DNA of 64,000 nt from Paenibacillus_E sp042676385. GTDB taxonomy: Bacteria > Bacillota > Bacilli > Paenibacillales > NBRC-103111. Below are positions 16,671 to 24,999 of the stretch, in pieces. A program made the position numbers and the translations under genes. The notes below the pieces were generated by a model that saw only the letters and a list, made by a program, of their open reading frames with translations, ran no database searches and was not told the origin of the DNA. Within the stretch, counting starts at the first letter, position 1; each line of letters opens with the position of its first letter. The stretch covers positions 62,001 to 126,000 of the forward strand of contig NZ_JBHTHA010000011.1 in the NCBI RefSeq assembly GCF_042676385.1, in the 5' to 3' direction.

Positions 16671-18002
16671 CTACTTGCTAGCATCGCGCGCGGCGTGTAA
16701 AAGCGGTTCGCGTTCATTCGGCAGCTCGCCAAGCGCGACGCCTTCAAGAAGCTGCTGCAACAATGGGCCCATCCATGGGCCCGGCTTCATGCCGAGCGCT
16801 TCGGTCACGTCCGTGCCGGATACGGCGAGCTCTTTTAGGCTGAAGCTGTGAATCTCGCTCAGCCAGTCGGCTCCGTGCCGCACAATCAGCGGCACGACGG
16901 CCTCCCAGAAGCGCGCTAGCTCGCCGCGCGCATCTGACGGCTGCTGCGGCAGCGCCCGCAGCACCTGCAACAGCGTGCGCGCCGCAGCAATGCCGCGGCG
17001 CACCGCGCCAAGCTTCCAGACCCGCGCTAGCCGCGCCGGGTCTGGCTGGACGGCGGCGTCCTGCGGATCGCCGCCGCCGTCTTGCAGCTGCGCGGCCAGC
17101 CACTCGCGCAGCCCCAGCACAGCCACTACCGCGTCCGTGTCGGCGCGGGAGAAGGTCAGCTCCTGGAGCGCCGTGCGGACGGTGTCCGACGGCGTCTCCA
17201 GGAGCATCAGCAGCAGCGCCCAGCGTGCCTGCTGATCGGGCAGCGCGCTGACGGCGTCCAGCGCGTCATCGTGCGCGAGCCAAATCTCAAAAGGCAGCGG
17301 CAGCTGCTTTTTGAGATTTGCCGTCAGGCGGCTCGCGAGGAGCAGGCGCACAGCCCGTGCCGGGGCTGGGCCTTCGACCATGCGCTGGAGCTCGCTGCGC
17401 ACGCGCTCCATGGCGATGTGGCGCAGCAGCGGAGCTTGCGTGAGCAGCGCCTGCCATGTCTTTGCCTCGACCTCCAGGTTATAGGTCGAGGCAAAGCGAA
17501 TGCAGCGAAGCATGCGCAGCGCATCTTCGCCGAACCGCTCCTCCGCTACCCCGACGCAGCGGAGGATGCCAGAGCTAAGATCCTTTTGCCCGCCAAAAAG
17601 ATCCAGTACTACGCCCGCCATGTCCATCGCCATGGCGTTCATCGTAAAATCACGCCGCCTAAGGTCTTCCGTCAAGTCCGAAATATACTCGACGGATGCC
17701 GGGCGGCGGAAACCTTCGTACTGCGCCTCCTTGCGGAACGTCGTCACCTCGTACGTCCCCTGTTCCAGGATGACGGTTACGGTTCCGTGCTGCAGTCCTG
17801 TCGGCGCCGTTCGCTTGAAACAGGCCATCACCTGCTCCGGCAGCGCGGAGGTGGCAATATCGATATCCTTGATGGGTCTCTTTAGTACGGCATCACGCAC
17901 ACAGCCACCAACGAGATAGGCTTCATAACCTGCAGTTGTTAGAGCTGTGAGTACATGAGCAGCTCCGCGTTCCATAATATGATTTTCAAGACGATCGGAC
18001 AT
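16671..18002 (-). CDS. cca: CCA-adding tRNA nucleotidyltransferase
   Basis: A 443-residue class II enzyme that adds or repairs the tRNA 3' CCA end. The head domain has LVGGCVRD and the catalytic KDIDIATS near 45, then RRRDFTMNAMAMD, the basic/neck motif EDALRMLRCIRFAS and helical body. The C-terminal half is rich in Ala, Gln, Arg and Leu and its DNA (about 16850-17600) is visibly much more G+C rich than the flanking genes, which may point to a different origin or local recombination. It lies between bshA and birA as in B. subtilis. Confidence 0.93.
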   Translation of the reverse strand: MSDRLENHIMERGAAHVLTALTTAGYEAYLVGGCVRDAVLKRPIKDIDIATSALPEQVMACFKRTAPTGLQHGTVTVILEQGTYEVTTFRKEAQYEGFRRPASVEYISDLTEDLRRRDFTMNAMAMDMAGVVLDLFGGQKDLSSGILRCVGVAEERFGEDALRMLRCIRFASTYNLEVEAKTWQALLTQAPLLRHIAMERVRSELQRMVEGPAPARAVRLLLASRLTANLKKQLPLPFEIWLAHDDALDAVSALPDQQARWALLLMLLETPSDTVRTALQELTFSRADTDAVVAVLGLREWLAAQLQDGGGDPQDAAVQPDPARLARVWKLGAVRRGIAAARTLLQVLRALPQQPSDARGELARFWEAVVPLIVRHGADWLSEIHSFSLKELAVSGTDVTEALGMKPGPWMGPLLQQLLEGVALGELPNEREPLLHAARDASK

Positions 18003-18041
18003 TTATCATTCGAACTCCTAATCGGCTATTCGCGTTAACTC

Positions 18042-19214
18042 CTACTGACAGGACGAAGCCGTGATGCGGTGTGATTCCGGCAACTCTCTTCCCAGTACGC
18101 GATAATAGATTTCTTCATAATGTACCGTAGTTATATCATTACAGAAGGTTTGACGAGCACGGTACAAACAATTCTGAACAACTTGGTCATAATGCTCCTG
18201 ATTGCTGAGCAAATGAATGACGTGCTGCGCCATCGTATCGGTATCCCCGGTTTCCGCTAAATAGCCGGTTTCTCCGTGCGTGATAAGTTCAGGAATACCT
18301 CCGGCATTCGAAGCGACTGTCGGCACGCCGCAAGCCATCGCCTCAAGCGCGACCAGACCGAAACTTTCCTTCTCAGACGGCAAAAGCATCACATCTGCAA
18401 GTGAAATCACTTGAGCCACATCGTCCTGCTTGCCGCAGAACGTGACTTTATCCGATAAGCCAAGCTCCTTCACTTTCGATATGATTTTGGACAAATCCGG
18501 CCCTTCCCCGACAAACAATAGACGGGACGGCAATTTCTGGCTAACCTTGGCAAAAATATCGACGACATCCTGCACACGCTTCACAGGTCTGAAGTTCGAA
18601 ATATGAATGAGAATTTTCTCATCCGGTCTTGCAAACTCTCCTCTTAGCTTGGAAATATCCCGGGGATAATAAACACGTTTATCCACAAAATTGTAAGCGA
18701 GATCAATATCCCGGTCGATAGCAAGCGATTCTCTCGTTTCCTTGATCAAATCTTTCGAGACCGCCGTAACCGCATCGCTCTCATTGATCGCATAGCGAAT
18801 CAAATCGGAGATAGATTGATCCTGACCTAGCACAGTAATATCGGTTCCATGCAGCGTCGTCACAACTTTCAGCTTACTGCCGATCATTTGTTTGGCGAGG
18901 AGCGCACACACCGCATGCGGGATCGCATAATGCACATGCAGGAGATCCAAGTCTTCCATCTTTGCGACCTGAGCCAGCTTACTTGCCAGTGAAAGGTCAT
19001 AGGGCGGATAACGGAATACGTAGTATTCACTCACTTCCACCTCATGATAAAAAATATTTTTATGAAACTTGCCAAGACGAAATGGCATACTGTGCGTTAT
19101 AAAGTGCACTTCATGCCCTTTCTCGGCGAGCAATTTTCCGAGTTCCGTCGCCACAACGCCGGAGCCCCCCAATGTCGGGTAGCAGGTAATCCCAATTTTC
19201 AGCTTCTCGTTCAT
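18042..19214 (-). CDS. bshA: N-acetyl-alpha-D-glucosaminyl L-malate synthase (bacillithiol)
   Basis: A 390-residue GT4 glycosyltransferase that joins UDP-GlcNAc and L-malate in the first bacillithiol step. The N-terminus GITCYPTLGGSGVVATELG holds the nucleotide-sugar loop, and HVHYAIPHA and TTLHGTDITVLG follow. The C-terminal GT4 motif is LLPSEKESFGLVALEAMACG. The start at 19214 is supported by GGAAGAGAGGAAGG and by the family N-terminus; about 24 upstream codons in frame are not used. It directly follows bshB1 and mgsA in one operon. Confidence 0.95.
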   Translation of the reverse strand: MNEKLKIGITCYPTLGGSGVVATELGKLLAEKGHEVHFITHSMPFRLGKFHKNIFYHEVEVSEYYVFRYPPYDLSLASKLAQVAKMEDLDLLHVHYAIPHAVCALLAKQMIGSKLKVVTTLHGTDITVLGQDQSISDLIRYAINESDAVTAVSKDLIKETRESLAIDRDIDLAYNFVDKRVYYPRDISKLRGEFARPDEKILIHISNFRPVKRVQDVVDIFAKVSQKLPSRLLFVGEGPDLSKIISKVKELGLSDKVTFCGKQDDVAQVISLADVMLLPSEKESFGLVALEAMACGVPTVASNAGGIPELITHGETGYLAETGDTDTMAQHVIHLLSNQEHYDQVVQNCLYRARQTFCNDITTVHYEEIYYRVLGRELPESHRITASSCQ

Positions 19215-19233
19215 AGCCTTCCTCTCTTCCCTG

Positions 19234-19926
19234 TCAGCCCAAACGATCCACCAGCAGCGGCAGTTTCGAAACAAAACCTTCTGCATAAGGGATCATCCGT
19301 TTCTGGCCCATAAGTCTGTCGCGAGCCTCTACCCGCTCTACGTAACCTTGGTTCAGCGGCGTCGCTACCGTGTCTTGACCCAAGACAAACTGTGAGCGGT
19401 AGGCGCTCAGAGCGGCAATTTTCGCCTCATAACATTCGGTTACGTCTATCATCAGATCCGCTTCGTATACATCATTAATAAAATAGAAATAGAGCTGCTC
19501 TACATTAACAGGCTCTGCCGCAGGAGCGTATTTACGAAGCTTCGCGTTAAAAACCGCTTCCTGTATTAAATGCGAGCAGGCAATATGATCGGGGTGCCGG
19601 TCCTGCCAGTATGGAGCGAACACGATTCTAGGTTTATGTTTACGGATTTCCAAAGTAATACGTTCAATGTGCTCTTGGGAGATTGAAAGACCCCGGTCGG
19701 GCAAGCCTAAGTTAGAACGCATGGCCAAACCTAGTATACTAGCCGCCTGCTCCGCTTCTTCCTTGCGAAGTTCAACGTTCCCATTCGATGACATTTCTGC
19801 ATACGTCAAATCGCAAATCCCTACCCGTAAGCCTGCTGCCGTATGTTTGGCTATCGACCCTCCCATGCCAATCTCCGCATCATCCGCATGGGCGCCGAAT
19901 ATGAGTATATCTAAGGGGGCGCTCAT
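19234..19926 (-). CDS. bshB1: Bacillithiol biosynthesis deacetylase BshB1
   Basis: A 230-residue zinc deacetylase (LmbE-like) that removes the acetyl group from GlcNAc-malate. The zinc site AHADDAEIGMGG lies at about residues 11-22, and YWQDRHPDHIACSHL provides the second part. The start MSAPLDIL follows the mgsA stop by one base and is supported by family length. bshA follows 19 bases later. The bshC gene needed for the last step is not in the window. Confidence 0.95.
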   Translation of the reverse strand: MSAPLDILIFGAHADDAEIGMGGSIAKHTAAGLRVGICDLTYAEMSSNGNVELRKEEAEQAASILGLAMRSNLGLPDRGLSISQEHIERITLEIRKHKPRIVFAPYWQDRHPDHIACSHLIQEAVFNAKLRKYAPAAEPVNVEQLYFYFINDVYEADLMIDVTECYEAKIAALSAYRSQFVLGQDTVATPLNQGYVERVEARDRLMGQKRMIPYAEGFVSKLPLLVDRLG

Positions 19927-19927
19927 C

Positions 19928-20347
19928 TTACTCAATACCCGGTTTATATTTATGTACGAGCTCTCTCCACGCAAAATCACCGCGGTCCAAAGCCCGAACG
20001 AGAAGCTCTGCAGTAGCCACATTGGTCGCGCATGGAATGCCTTGAACATCACAAAGGCGCAATAATGCGATAATATCAGGCTCATGCGGTTGAGCCATTA
20101 ACGGATCCCGAAGGAATATGATAAAATCCATTTCATTTTCCGCCACAAGAGCGCCGATTTGCTGATCGCCGCCTAAAGGACCGGACATAAAGCGATGAAT
20201 GTCTAAATTCGTTTTATCCATAATACGTTGACCGGTTGTACCAGTCGCATACAATTTATGACCTTCAAACACATGTTCATAAGCCGTAATAAAGTTGACC
20301 ATTTCGTCTTTCTTACGATCGTGTGCGATAAGTGCGATTTTTAGCAT
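19928..20347 (-). CDS. mgsA: Methylglyoxal synthase
   Basis: A 139-residue enzyme converting dihydroxyacetone phosphate to methylglyoxal, a bypass when phosphate is scarce. The substrate loop is ATGTTGQRI, MSGPLGGDQQIG is the phosphate-binding signature, and IFLRDPL and CDVQGIPCATN complete the fold. The ATG at 20347 has AAGGAGTGG upstream; two extra in-frame codons are not used. It is followed by bshB1 with a 1-bp gap. Bacillithiol is a detoxification thiol for methylglyoxal, so the pairing makes sense. Confidence 0.95.
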   Translation of the reverse strand: MLKIALIAHDRKKDEMVNFITAYEHVFEGHKLYATGTTGQRIMDKTNLDIHRFMSGPLGGDQQIGALVAENEMDFIIFLRDPLMAQPHEPDIIALLRLCDVQGIPCATNVATAELLVRALDRGDFAWRELVHKYKPGIE

Positions 20348-20350
20348 GTA

Positions 20351-20382
20351 AGCCACTCCTTAGAGTTGTCATGAGAAAACTT
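20351..20382 (-). repeat. RBS-associated palindrome before mgsA (degenerate)
   Basis: In the gene's direction: AAGTTTTCTCATGACAACT then CTAAGGAGTGG, which is the mgsA ribosome binding site. It follows the layout seen before pit and gpsA but the stem is imperfect. Confidence 0.5.
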
Positions 20383-20389
20383 GTATTTC

Positions 20390-21193
20390 TTAATCGATAA
20401 AATGCTCAAATCCGTAAATCATTCCCGAATAGGTCATCACTTTACGAATGGCCAGCGCTACACCGGGCATATATGCGGCACGATCGTAGGAGTCGTGTCG
20501 GATTTTGAGCGCCTGACCGGGTTCGGCCATAATCACTTCCTGTTGCGCAAAAATACCCGGCAAGCGAACGCTATGTATTCTAAATCCATTGTAATACCCG
20601 CCCCGCGAGCCTTCAATGGTTTCTTCCTCTTTCGGATTGCCTTGACGCAGCTCTTCTCTCACTTCGGAAATCAGTTCAGCCGTTTTAATCGATGTTCCGG
20701 ACGGGGCGTCGAGCTTCTGATCGCCATGATATTCTATGATTTCTAAGTTTGGAAAATATTTCGAAGCCTGTGCAGCAAATTTCATCATCAAAATCGCGCC
20801 AATCGAGAAATTCGGCGCAATCAATCCGCCAATGCCGCTCTCTTGACACAGCTTGTCCAGCGCTTCAATATCTTGGGGGCTAAACCCAGTAGTTCCCATG
20901 ACAGGGCGAATTCCATGGCGGATAGCCAATCTTGTATGGGAAAATGCGGTTTGCGGTCCTGTAAAATCAACCAAAACATCCGCCTTGGATTCAACTAATG
21001 CCAGTTCCAAATCATTTTGCATCCTTACACCGCAGTCCTCAAGACCAACCATTCTGCCCAAATCAATAGGGCCGGAGGAACGGCTCACACCTGCAGCCAG
21101 ATCCATATCCGGCTCTCTTAATACCGTTTTGACAACCTCACGACCCATTCTACCGCTTGCCCCTGCCACTGCTACTCGTATTTTACGATCCAT
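20390..21193 (-). CDS. dapB: 4-hydroxy-tetrahydrodipicolinate reductase
   Basis: A 267-residue NAD(P)H reductase of the lysine, diaminopimelate and dipicolinate pathway. The nucleotide motif AVAGASGRMGREV lies at 8-20, DFTGPQTAF and GTTGFS follow, and the substrate motif is EYHGDQKLDAPSGT with catalytic His and Lys near 155-163. Length and C-terminus are standard. It sits between a TPR gene and mgsA; the order ypjD-dapB-mgsA-bshB1-bshA is conserved with B. subtilis apart from the inserted TPR gene. Confidence 0.96.
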   Translation of the reverse strand: MDRKIRVAVAGASGRMGREVVKTVLREPDMDLAAGVSRSSGPIDLGRMVGLEDCGVRMQNDLELALVESKADVLVDFTGPQTAFSHTRLAIRHGIRPVMGTTGFSPQDIEALDKLCQESGIGGLIAPNFSIGAILMMKFAAQASKYFPNLEIIEYHGDQKLDAPSGTSIKTAELISEVREELRQGNPKEEETIEGSRGGYYNGFRIHSVRLPGIFAQQEVIMAEPGQALKIRHDSYDRAAYMPGVALAIRKVMTYSGMIYGFEHFID

Positions 21194-21231
21194 TTCTGTC
21201 TAAGTCTCCCTTTTTTCTATTTCATCCAGAT

Positions 21232-21732
21232 CTATTTTAATTTTAATCGGTACTCCGCGGCTTGCAGCTTGGCTAACTCATGATGAGGCTCCAAGCGGAT
21301 CGCATCCATAACGGTTTGATAGGCTCTTGCGTAGTCTTTGCGATAAGCAAAAGCTTCAGCCAAAATCAAATAGGCCTCAATGGCGAGCGGATCCAGCGCG
21401 ATCGCTTCCTTCAATAGGAATATGGCGCGTTCAGCATGTTCGGATTCTACATTTAACTGCTTTTGAGCTTTTTCTACCAATTCCCTCGCGCGCAGCACTT
21501 GTAAATGATACCTGTAAGCCTCGCTGCCTTCTTCCAGTTCCAATGCTCTAATCGCGAGTTCAATAGCCTTTTGCAGCTTGTTACTCCTTGCATAAGTAAT
21601 CGATAATTTGTAGTGATAGGCAGCATTGTCTGGCTCAACCGCTATCGCTTTTTCAAACCATTCAATGGCTTTTTCAAAATCGTGACCAAGTATGGATTCA
21701 TAAGCTTTCTGTATTTGATTTTCTCCATTCAT
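21232..21732 (-). CDS. Tetratricopeptide repeat protein
   Basis: A 166-residue soluble protein made of TPR units: YESILGHDFEKAIEWFEKAI, YARSNKLQKAIELAIRAL, AIFLLKEAIALDPLAIEAYL and FAYRKDYARAYQTVMDAI. No enzyme domain. The start has GGAGGATGGGC upstream. It is inserted between ypjD and dapB compared with B. subtilis. Function unknown, probably a scaffold. Confidence 0.75.
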   Translation of the reverse strand: MNGENQIQKAYESILGHDFEKAIEWFEKAIAVEPDNAAYHYKLSITYARSNKLQKAIELAIRALELEEGSEAYRYHLQVLRARELVEKAQKQLNVESEHAERAIFLLKEAIALDPLAIEAYLILAEAFAYRKDYARAYQTVMDAIRLEPHHELAKLQAAEYRLKLK

Positions 21733-21740
21733 CTGCCCAT

Positions 21741-21770
21741 CCTCCTTCTAAAAGTTCTGCAAGAACTTTG
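21741..21770 (-). repeat. RBS-associated palindrome before the TPR gene
   Basis: In the gene's direction: CAAAGTTCTTGCAGAACTTT then TAGAAGGAGG, with a perfect AAAGTTCT/AGAACTTT stem next to the ribosome binding site. Same layout as the copies before pit and gpsA. Confidence 0.55.
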
Positions 21771-21809
21771 CGAGACACCCGCTTGTGGGGATGGTACAGT
21801 TTATGAAGC

Positions 21810-22148
21810 TTATGTGTTTTCGGTGTTAATTTTAGTCCAACGGTTCGCATCTCGGGTATTGAATTTATGCATCACTTTGCTGTGCGCTTCAGTTAAATCG
21901 ATCCCCAGCGAATTCGCAAAGCATATCGTAATAAACAGAATATCACCTAACTCGAGCTCGATGGAATTGTCCGCTTCCGATGCTTTTTTGGGTTTCTCAC
22001 CATAGGCATGATTCACTTCCCTTGCCAGCTCTCCCACTTCTTCGGACATTCTGGCCAGCATCGCTAACGGACTGAAATACCCTTCTTTAAACTGCGAAAT
22101 ATAACGATCCACTTCTTGCTGCATCTCTTTAAGTGTACGATCTGACAT
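21810..22148 (-). CDS. ypjD: MazG-like nucleotide pyrophosphohydrolase
   Basis: A 112-residue all-helical protein. The MazG metal motifs are SEEVGELAREVNH (EExxE) near 36-48 and IELELGDILFITI (ExxD) near 67-79. It should hydrolyse a nucleoside triphosphate to monophosphate and PPi, probably as house-cleaning. The start MSDRTL is supported by AAGAAGGGTGAG; an upstream extension MVMISLV has no site. It matches B. subtilis YpjD in position before dapB. Confidence 0.88.
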   Translation of the reverse strand: MSDRTLKEMQQEVDRYISQFKEGYFSPLAMLARMSEEVGELAREVNHAYGEKPKKASEADNSIELELGDILFITICFANSLGIDLTEAHSKVMHKFNTRDANRWTKINTENT

Positions 22149-22294
22149 GCTCACCCTTCTTTCCATAATCACCACCAAGGATATCATTACCATGTTAAAC
22201 TAAACAAGAAAAGTTGACAAATTTTTTTCATCTCAAAAAAAAGATATAATGGATAGTATGATGCAGTTTAACGTCTGTTGGAGGTTAATAATCG

Positions 22295-23164
22295 ATGTTT
22301 AAAGAACGTATTGCGGACCGCTTGACCAATTTAGTTGCCATTATGATCGGAACGGCTATTTATGCCTTTGGCCTGCACTATTTTGTCATATCCAATGAAT
22401 TGATGGAAGGGGGCGTTACAGGCGTATCGCTGCTGCTTAAATATGTGTTCAACATACCTCCTTCAATCTCAACGCTAGTCATCAACATTCCTTTGTTTTA
22501 TATCGGCTGGAAAAATTTTGGGAAGGAAGCTATGGTTTACACGATTTTCGGCGTCGTTTCCTTGTCCTTCTTCCTCTGGATCATGGAATTGCTGATTCGT
22601 GAACAGTGGATAATCCCTTTTCATACCACGCAGGATTACTTCTTAGCCACTCTTTATGCAGGTATTACGCTTGGCTCAGGACTCGGGCTTGTTTTCCGAT
22701 ATGGCGGAACAACGGGAGGCTCTGATATTTTAGCCCGTATTGGCAATAAAAAACGGGGATGGAGCGTTGGACAGGTCATCCTCATCATTGACGTCGTCGT
22801 CATCGGCACTTCCTTTCTATATTTACCAAAAGAGAAGGTTTTGTACTCGCTTGTTGCCGTGTTTGTAACATCGCGGATCATCGACTATATTTCAGAAGGC
22901 GCTTATGCGGCCAAAGCTTTTACCATTATCAGTGACCATGCGAATGCGTTGGCACTGCAGATTACGAAGGAGCTGGACCGGGGTGTGACCTTATTCCCTG
23001 CCAGAGGCGCATATTCCGGCAATAACAAGGAGGTTGTTTATTGCGTCGTCTACCGTCACGAAACCAGAAGAATGCGTGAGTTAATCAAATCCATTGATCC
23101 TAATGCTTTTATTATTATTGGAGAAGTGCATGATGTGCTTGGCGAAGGATTCAAAACGCCATGA
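22295..23164 (+). CDS. ypjC: YitT-family membrane protein (YpjC type)
   Basis: A 289-residue protein with five to six membrane segments in the first 190 residues (LVAIMIGTAIYAFGLHYF; LVINIPLFYIGW; VGQVILIIDVVVIG) and a C-terminal soluble DUF2179 domain starting near 205 (KAFTIISDHANALALQI; GEVHDVLGEGF). The family (DUF161 plus DUF2179) is widespread in Firmicutes, with unknown transport role. RBS GGAGGTTAATAATCG. Divergent from ypjD. A TTGACA lies upstream with a TATAAT 25 bases away, too far for a normal sigma-A pair. In B. subtilis ypjC lies on the same strand as its neighbours; here it is inverted. Confidence 0.88.
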   Translation: MFKERIADRLTNLVAIMIGTAIYAFGLHYFVISNELMEGGVTGVSLLLKYVFNIPPSISTLVINIPLFYIGWKNFGKEAMVYTIFGVVSLSFFLWIMELLIREQWIIPFHTTQDYFLATLYAGITLGSGLGLVFRYGGTTGGSDILARIGNKKRGWSVGQVILIIDVVVIGTSFLYLPKEKVLYSLVAVFVTSRIIDYISEGAYAAKAFTIISDHANALALQITKELDRGVTLFPARGAYSGNNKEVVYCVVYRHETRRMRELIKSIDPNAFIIIGEVHDVLGEGFKTP

Positions 23165-23279
23165 GATAAACCTCTATCGAAGTCTTTCGAAGATGAGCGA
23201 CCGCGCTTAGAGGAAGGTTTATTCGCCAATAAGAATTTTATTTTCCGACTAAGTCGGAAAATTATAAATTCTTATGTGG
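23161..23279 (+). repeat. Two-hairpin dispersed repeat, copy A
   Basis: Begins ATGAGATAAACCT and continues TATCGAAG, GATGAGCGACCGCG and GGAAGGTTTATTCGCCAAT, so ATAAACCT/AGGTTTAT close a first hairpin. A second hairpin follows (AGAATTT..TTTTCCGACTAAGTCGGAAAA..AAATTCT) and ends ATGTGG. Copy B at 48337-48429 on the other strand has the same blocks in the same order. The first bases overlap the ypjC stop. Confidence 0.75.
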
Positions 23280-23281
23280 TA

Positions 23282-23328
23282 AAAAAACATCCCGATTCCA
23301 CTGAAAATGGAAGCGGGATGTTCGTTTT
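23282..23328. terminator. Bidirectional terminator between ypjC and ypjB
   Basis: AAAAAACATCCCGATTCCA and TGGAAGCGGGATGTTCG-TTTTTT form a long stem with an A-tract on one side and a T-tract on the other, serving the convergent ypjC and ypjB genes. Confidence 0.9.
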
Positions 23329-24207
23329 TTAGAAATGTTCGCCTTCTTTGGTCTGCTTGACGGATACGACATGTTTACCGGATTGGTACATTCTCCAACC
23401 TGCATATGAAAGCACACTGATAATTATGAGACCTATGCCGATTGACCAAATAATCGGCTGCCTCGGATCGGTCAATGGCACGAACGCCATCGCATCTTTA
23501 TGCTTCATAAACAGCTCATCAATCATCTGCTGCAGCTGTTCTACAACCGATTCCATCTGACGCGTCTGCATGGGGCTGCTATTTAACTTGCTATGGAGGA
23601 ATGTCAGGAGAGAGTCCAATTTCTCCACATCAGCCGGCTCTCTACTGATAAGAATGGAAGGGCGAATGACCGCGATATGCTGCGATAGCTTGCCGAAACC
23701 CGCCACCGCTTCTTGCTGCTGATTCGCCTTAACGGCTTGCCGAAGCAAAGCGATATCATTTTGCAAAACTTTATAATATTGAAGCCACATGGGCTGATTC
23801 TTATGAGTGAGCGCATCAGTGGCTAGTCGAATTTTCGCAACAGCTAGCTGGCCTTCCTCCGGAGAGTAACTAACCGCATTATAGACGCGTTTGGCTTGTG
23901 TAATCGTTTCAGTCAATGCGTTCAGACCTTCGACCGAAACAGCCCCTTCGAAACGAATTTTTGGAATTTGATCGGAGATTTGCAGCAGCTTGCTCCTTGC
24001 TTCCGTGACTTGTCCTTCCATCGTTTTTTTGTACATGTCATCGGCGGTTTGATTCAAATATTCCATCTTTTGCACTTGTTCGGGGTCTACTTGGACGGTT
24101 GCTTGACCTTTGGAACTTGGAACCGCACCGCAAGCCGCACTTATGCTAACAACGGTTACCATGAGGATCATAGTTGCCAACCGTTTTGCGCCGGAAAAAA
24201 TAAACAT
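23329..24207 (-). CDS. ypjB: Sporulation protein YpjB (lipoprotein-like, membrane)
   Basis: A 292-residue protein with an N-terminal signal that ends in ISAACGAV, a plausible lipobox with Cys near 26, a long helical external domain (residues 50-230), and a C-terminal membrane segment (IIWSIGIGLIIISVLSYAGW) near 250-270 followed by a short basic tail. It corresponds in position and layout to B. subtilis YpjB, a sporulation-associated protein. The RBS GGAGGGGATGTCCC is strong. Gene order ypjA-ypjB matches B. subtilis. Confidence 0.82.
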   Translation of the reverse strand: MFIFSGAKRLATMILMVTVVSISAACGAVPSSKGQATVQVDPEQVQKMEYLNQTADDMYKKTMEGQVTEARSKLLQISDQIPKIRFEGAVSVEGLNALTETITQAKRVYNAVSYSPEEGQLAVAKIRLATDALTHKNQPMWLQYYKVLQNDIALLRQAVKANQQQEAVAGFGKLSQHIAVIRPSILISREPADVEKLDSLLTFLHSKLNSSPMQTRQMESVVEQLQQMIDELFMKHKDAMAFVPLTDPRQPIIWSIGIGLIIISVLSYAGWRMYQSGKHVVSVKQTKEGEHF

Positions 24208-24268
24208 GGGACATCCCCTCCTTCACCATCATCTTATGGAGGACTGTCCCAATTTAGACCAAGCTATA

Positions 24269-24931
24269 TTATCGAATTTTTAATCTTGCTCGCTTCCAAT
24301 TGAACGCTAGAGCGATTACGATTCCGGCAATGCTAAGGCCTATTGTAAACGCTTCAATTGTTGGAAGATACGCATGCAGCACTTTAGGCAACCACGGAAA
24401 AATACCTCTTTCATAATCCATGAAGTCGTTCCAGAATGTCCAAACCGCCACCACGATAATCGCCGGCAGTTTATGTGTGTACCATCTGGCGTAAAGCAGC
24501 ACCTCAATAGCCATAGCCAAATGTGAAACCGTCAGCATCCAACCGTCGAACCCAGCTGGAACACCCTGCCACGCACCTGCCCATATCATCGTCACTGCCC
24601 AAATTCCATATTTAAAAGAAGTAATTAATGCGAACGCTTCGACGAAGCCACGGAAGGCGCGGTATATTTTGCTTTTAGGTTTGTCAGAATGAAGATCCAT
24701 TAAAAGATATGCGACGGAGCCCGTAAAAAAAAGGCTGGCGGTCGGGCTGTCTGGCACAAAAAAAACGTACCATATTGGATAATTGGCAATCGTAAACTCC
24801 ATTTGATCCCAATACCACTCGTAGCCGTATATAGTTCCCAGAAAATTACAAATAAAAAGGAGCCACAATAGTTTTTTATTTAATAGGAACGATTTGCTCC
24901 AGAAATAAGCGATAGACAAACTTTGCTGCAA
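24269..24931 (-). CDS. ypjA: DUF1405 membrane protein YpjA
   Basis: A 220-residue polytopic membrane protein (about five to six segments, e.g. LLWLLFICNFLGTIYGY; YPIWYVFFVPDSPTASLFF; IGLSIAGIVIALAFNW). DUF1405 family, function unknown. The start is TTG (24929-24931), supported by AAAGGAGGGG 5 bases upstream. It follows qcrC by 68 bp after a terminator, as in B. subtilis. Confidence 0.88.
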   Translation of the reverse strand: MQQSLSIAYFWSKSFLLNKKLLWLLFICNFLGTIYGYEWYWDQMEFTIANYPIWYVFFVPDSPTASLFFTGSVAYLLMDLHSDKPKSKIYRAFRGFVEAFALITSFKYGIWAVTMIWAGAWQGVPAGFDGWMLTVSHLAMAIEVLLYARWYTHKLPAIIVVAVWTFWNDFMDYERGIFPWLPKVLHAYLPTIEAFTIGLSIAGIVIALAFNWKRARLKIR

Positions 24932-24960
24932 GTATGCCCCTCCTTTTCTAGTATCGAGTT

Positions 24961-24992
24961 TAAAAAAACCTGACCGCTATCGCGATCAGGTT
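24961..24992 (-). terminator. Terminator of the qcrABC operon
   Basis: Minus strand AGAACCTGATC-GCGATAGC-GGTCAGGTT followed by TTTTTTT, 8 bases after the qcrC stop. Confidence 0.88.
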
Positions 24993-24999
24993 CTGTACT

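Noticed and set aside
16744..17885. Large ORFs on both strands within cca
   Set aside because: High G+C removes stop codons and produces long antisense frames; the cca frame has intact motifs.
22214..22250. Sigma-A promoter TTGACA..TATAAT before ypjC
   Set aside because: The hexamers are 25 bases apart, too far for sigma-A; the T- and A-rich stretch between them could mislead.
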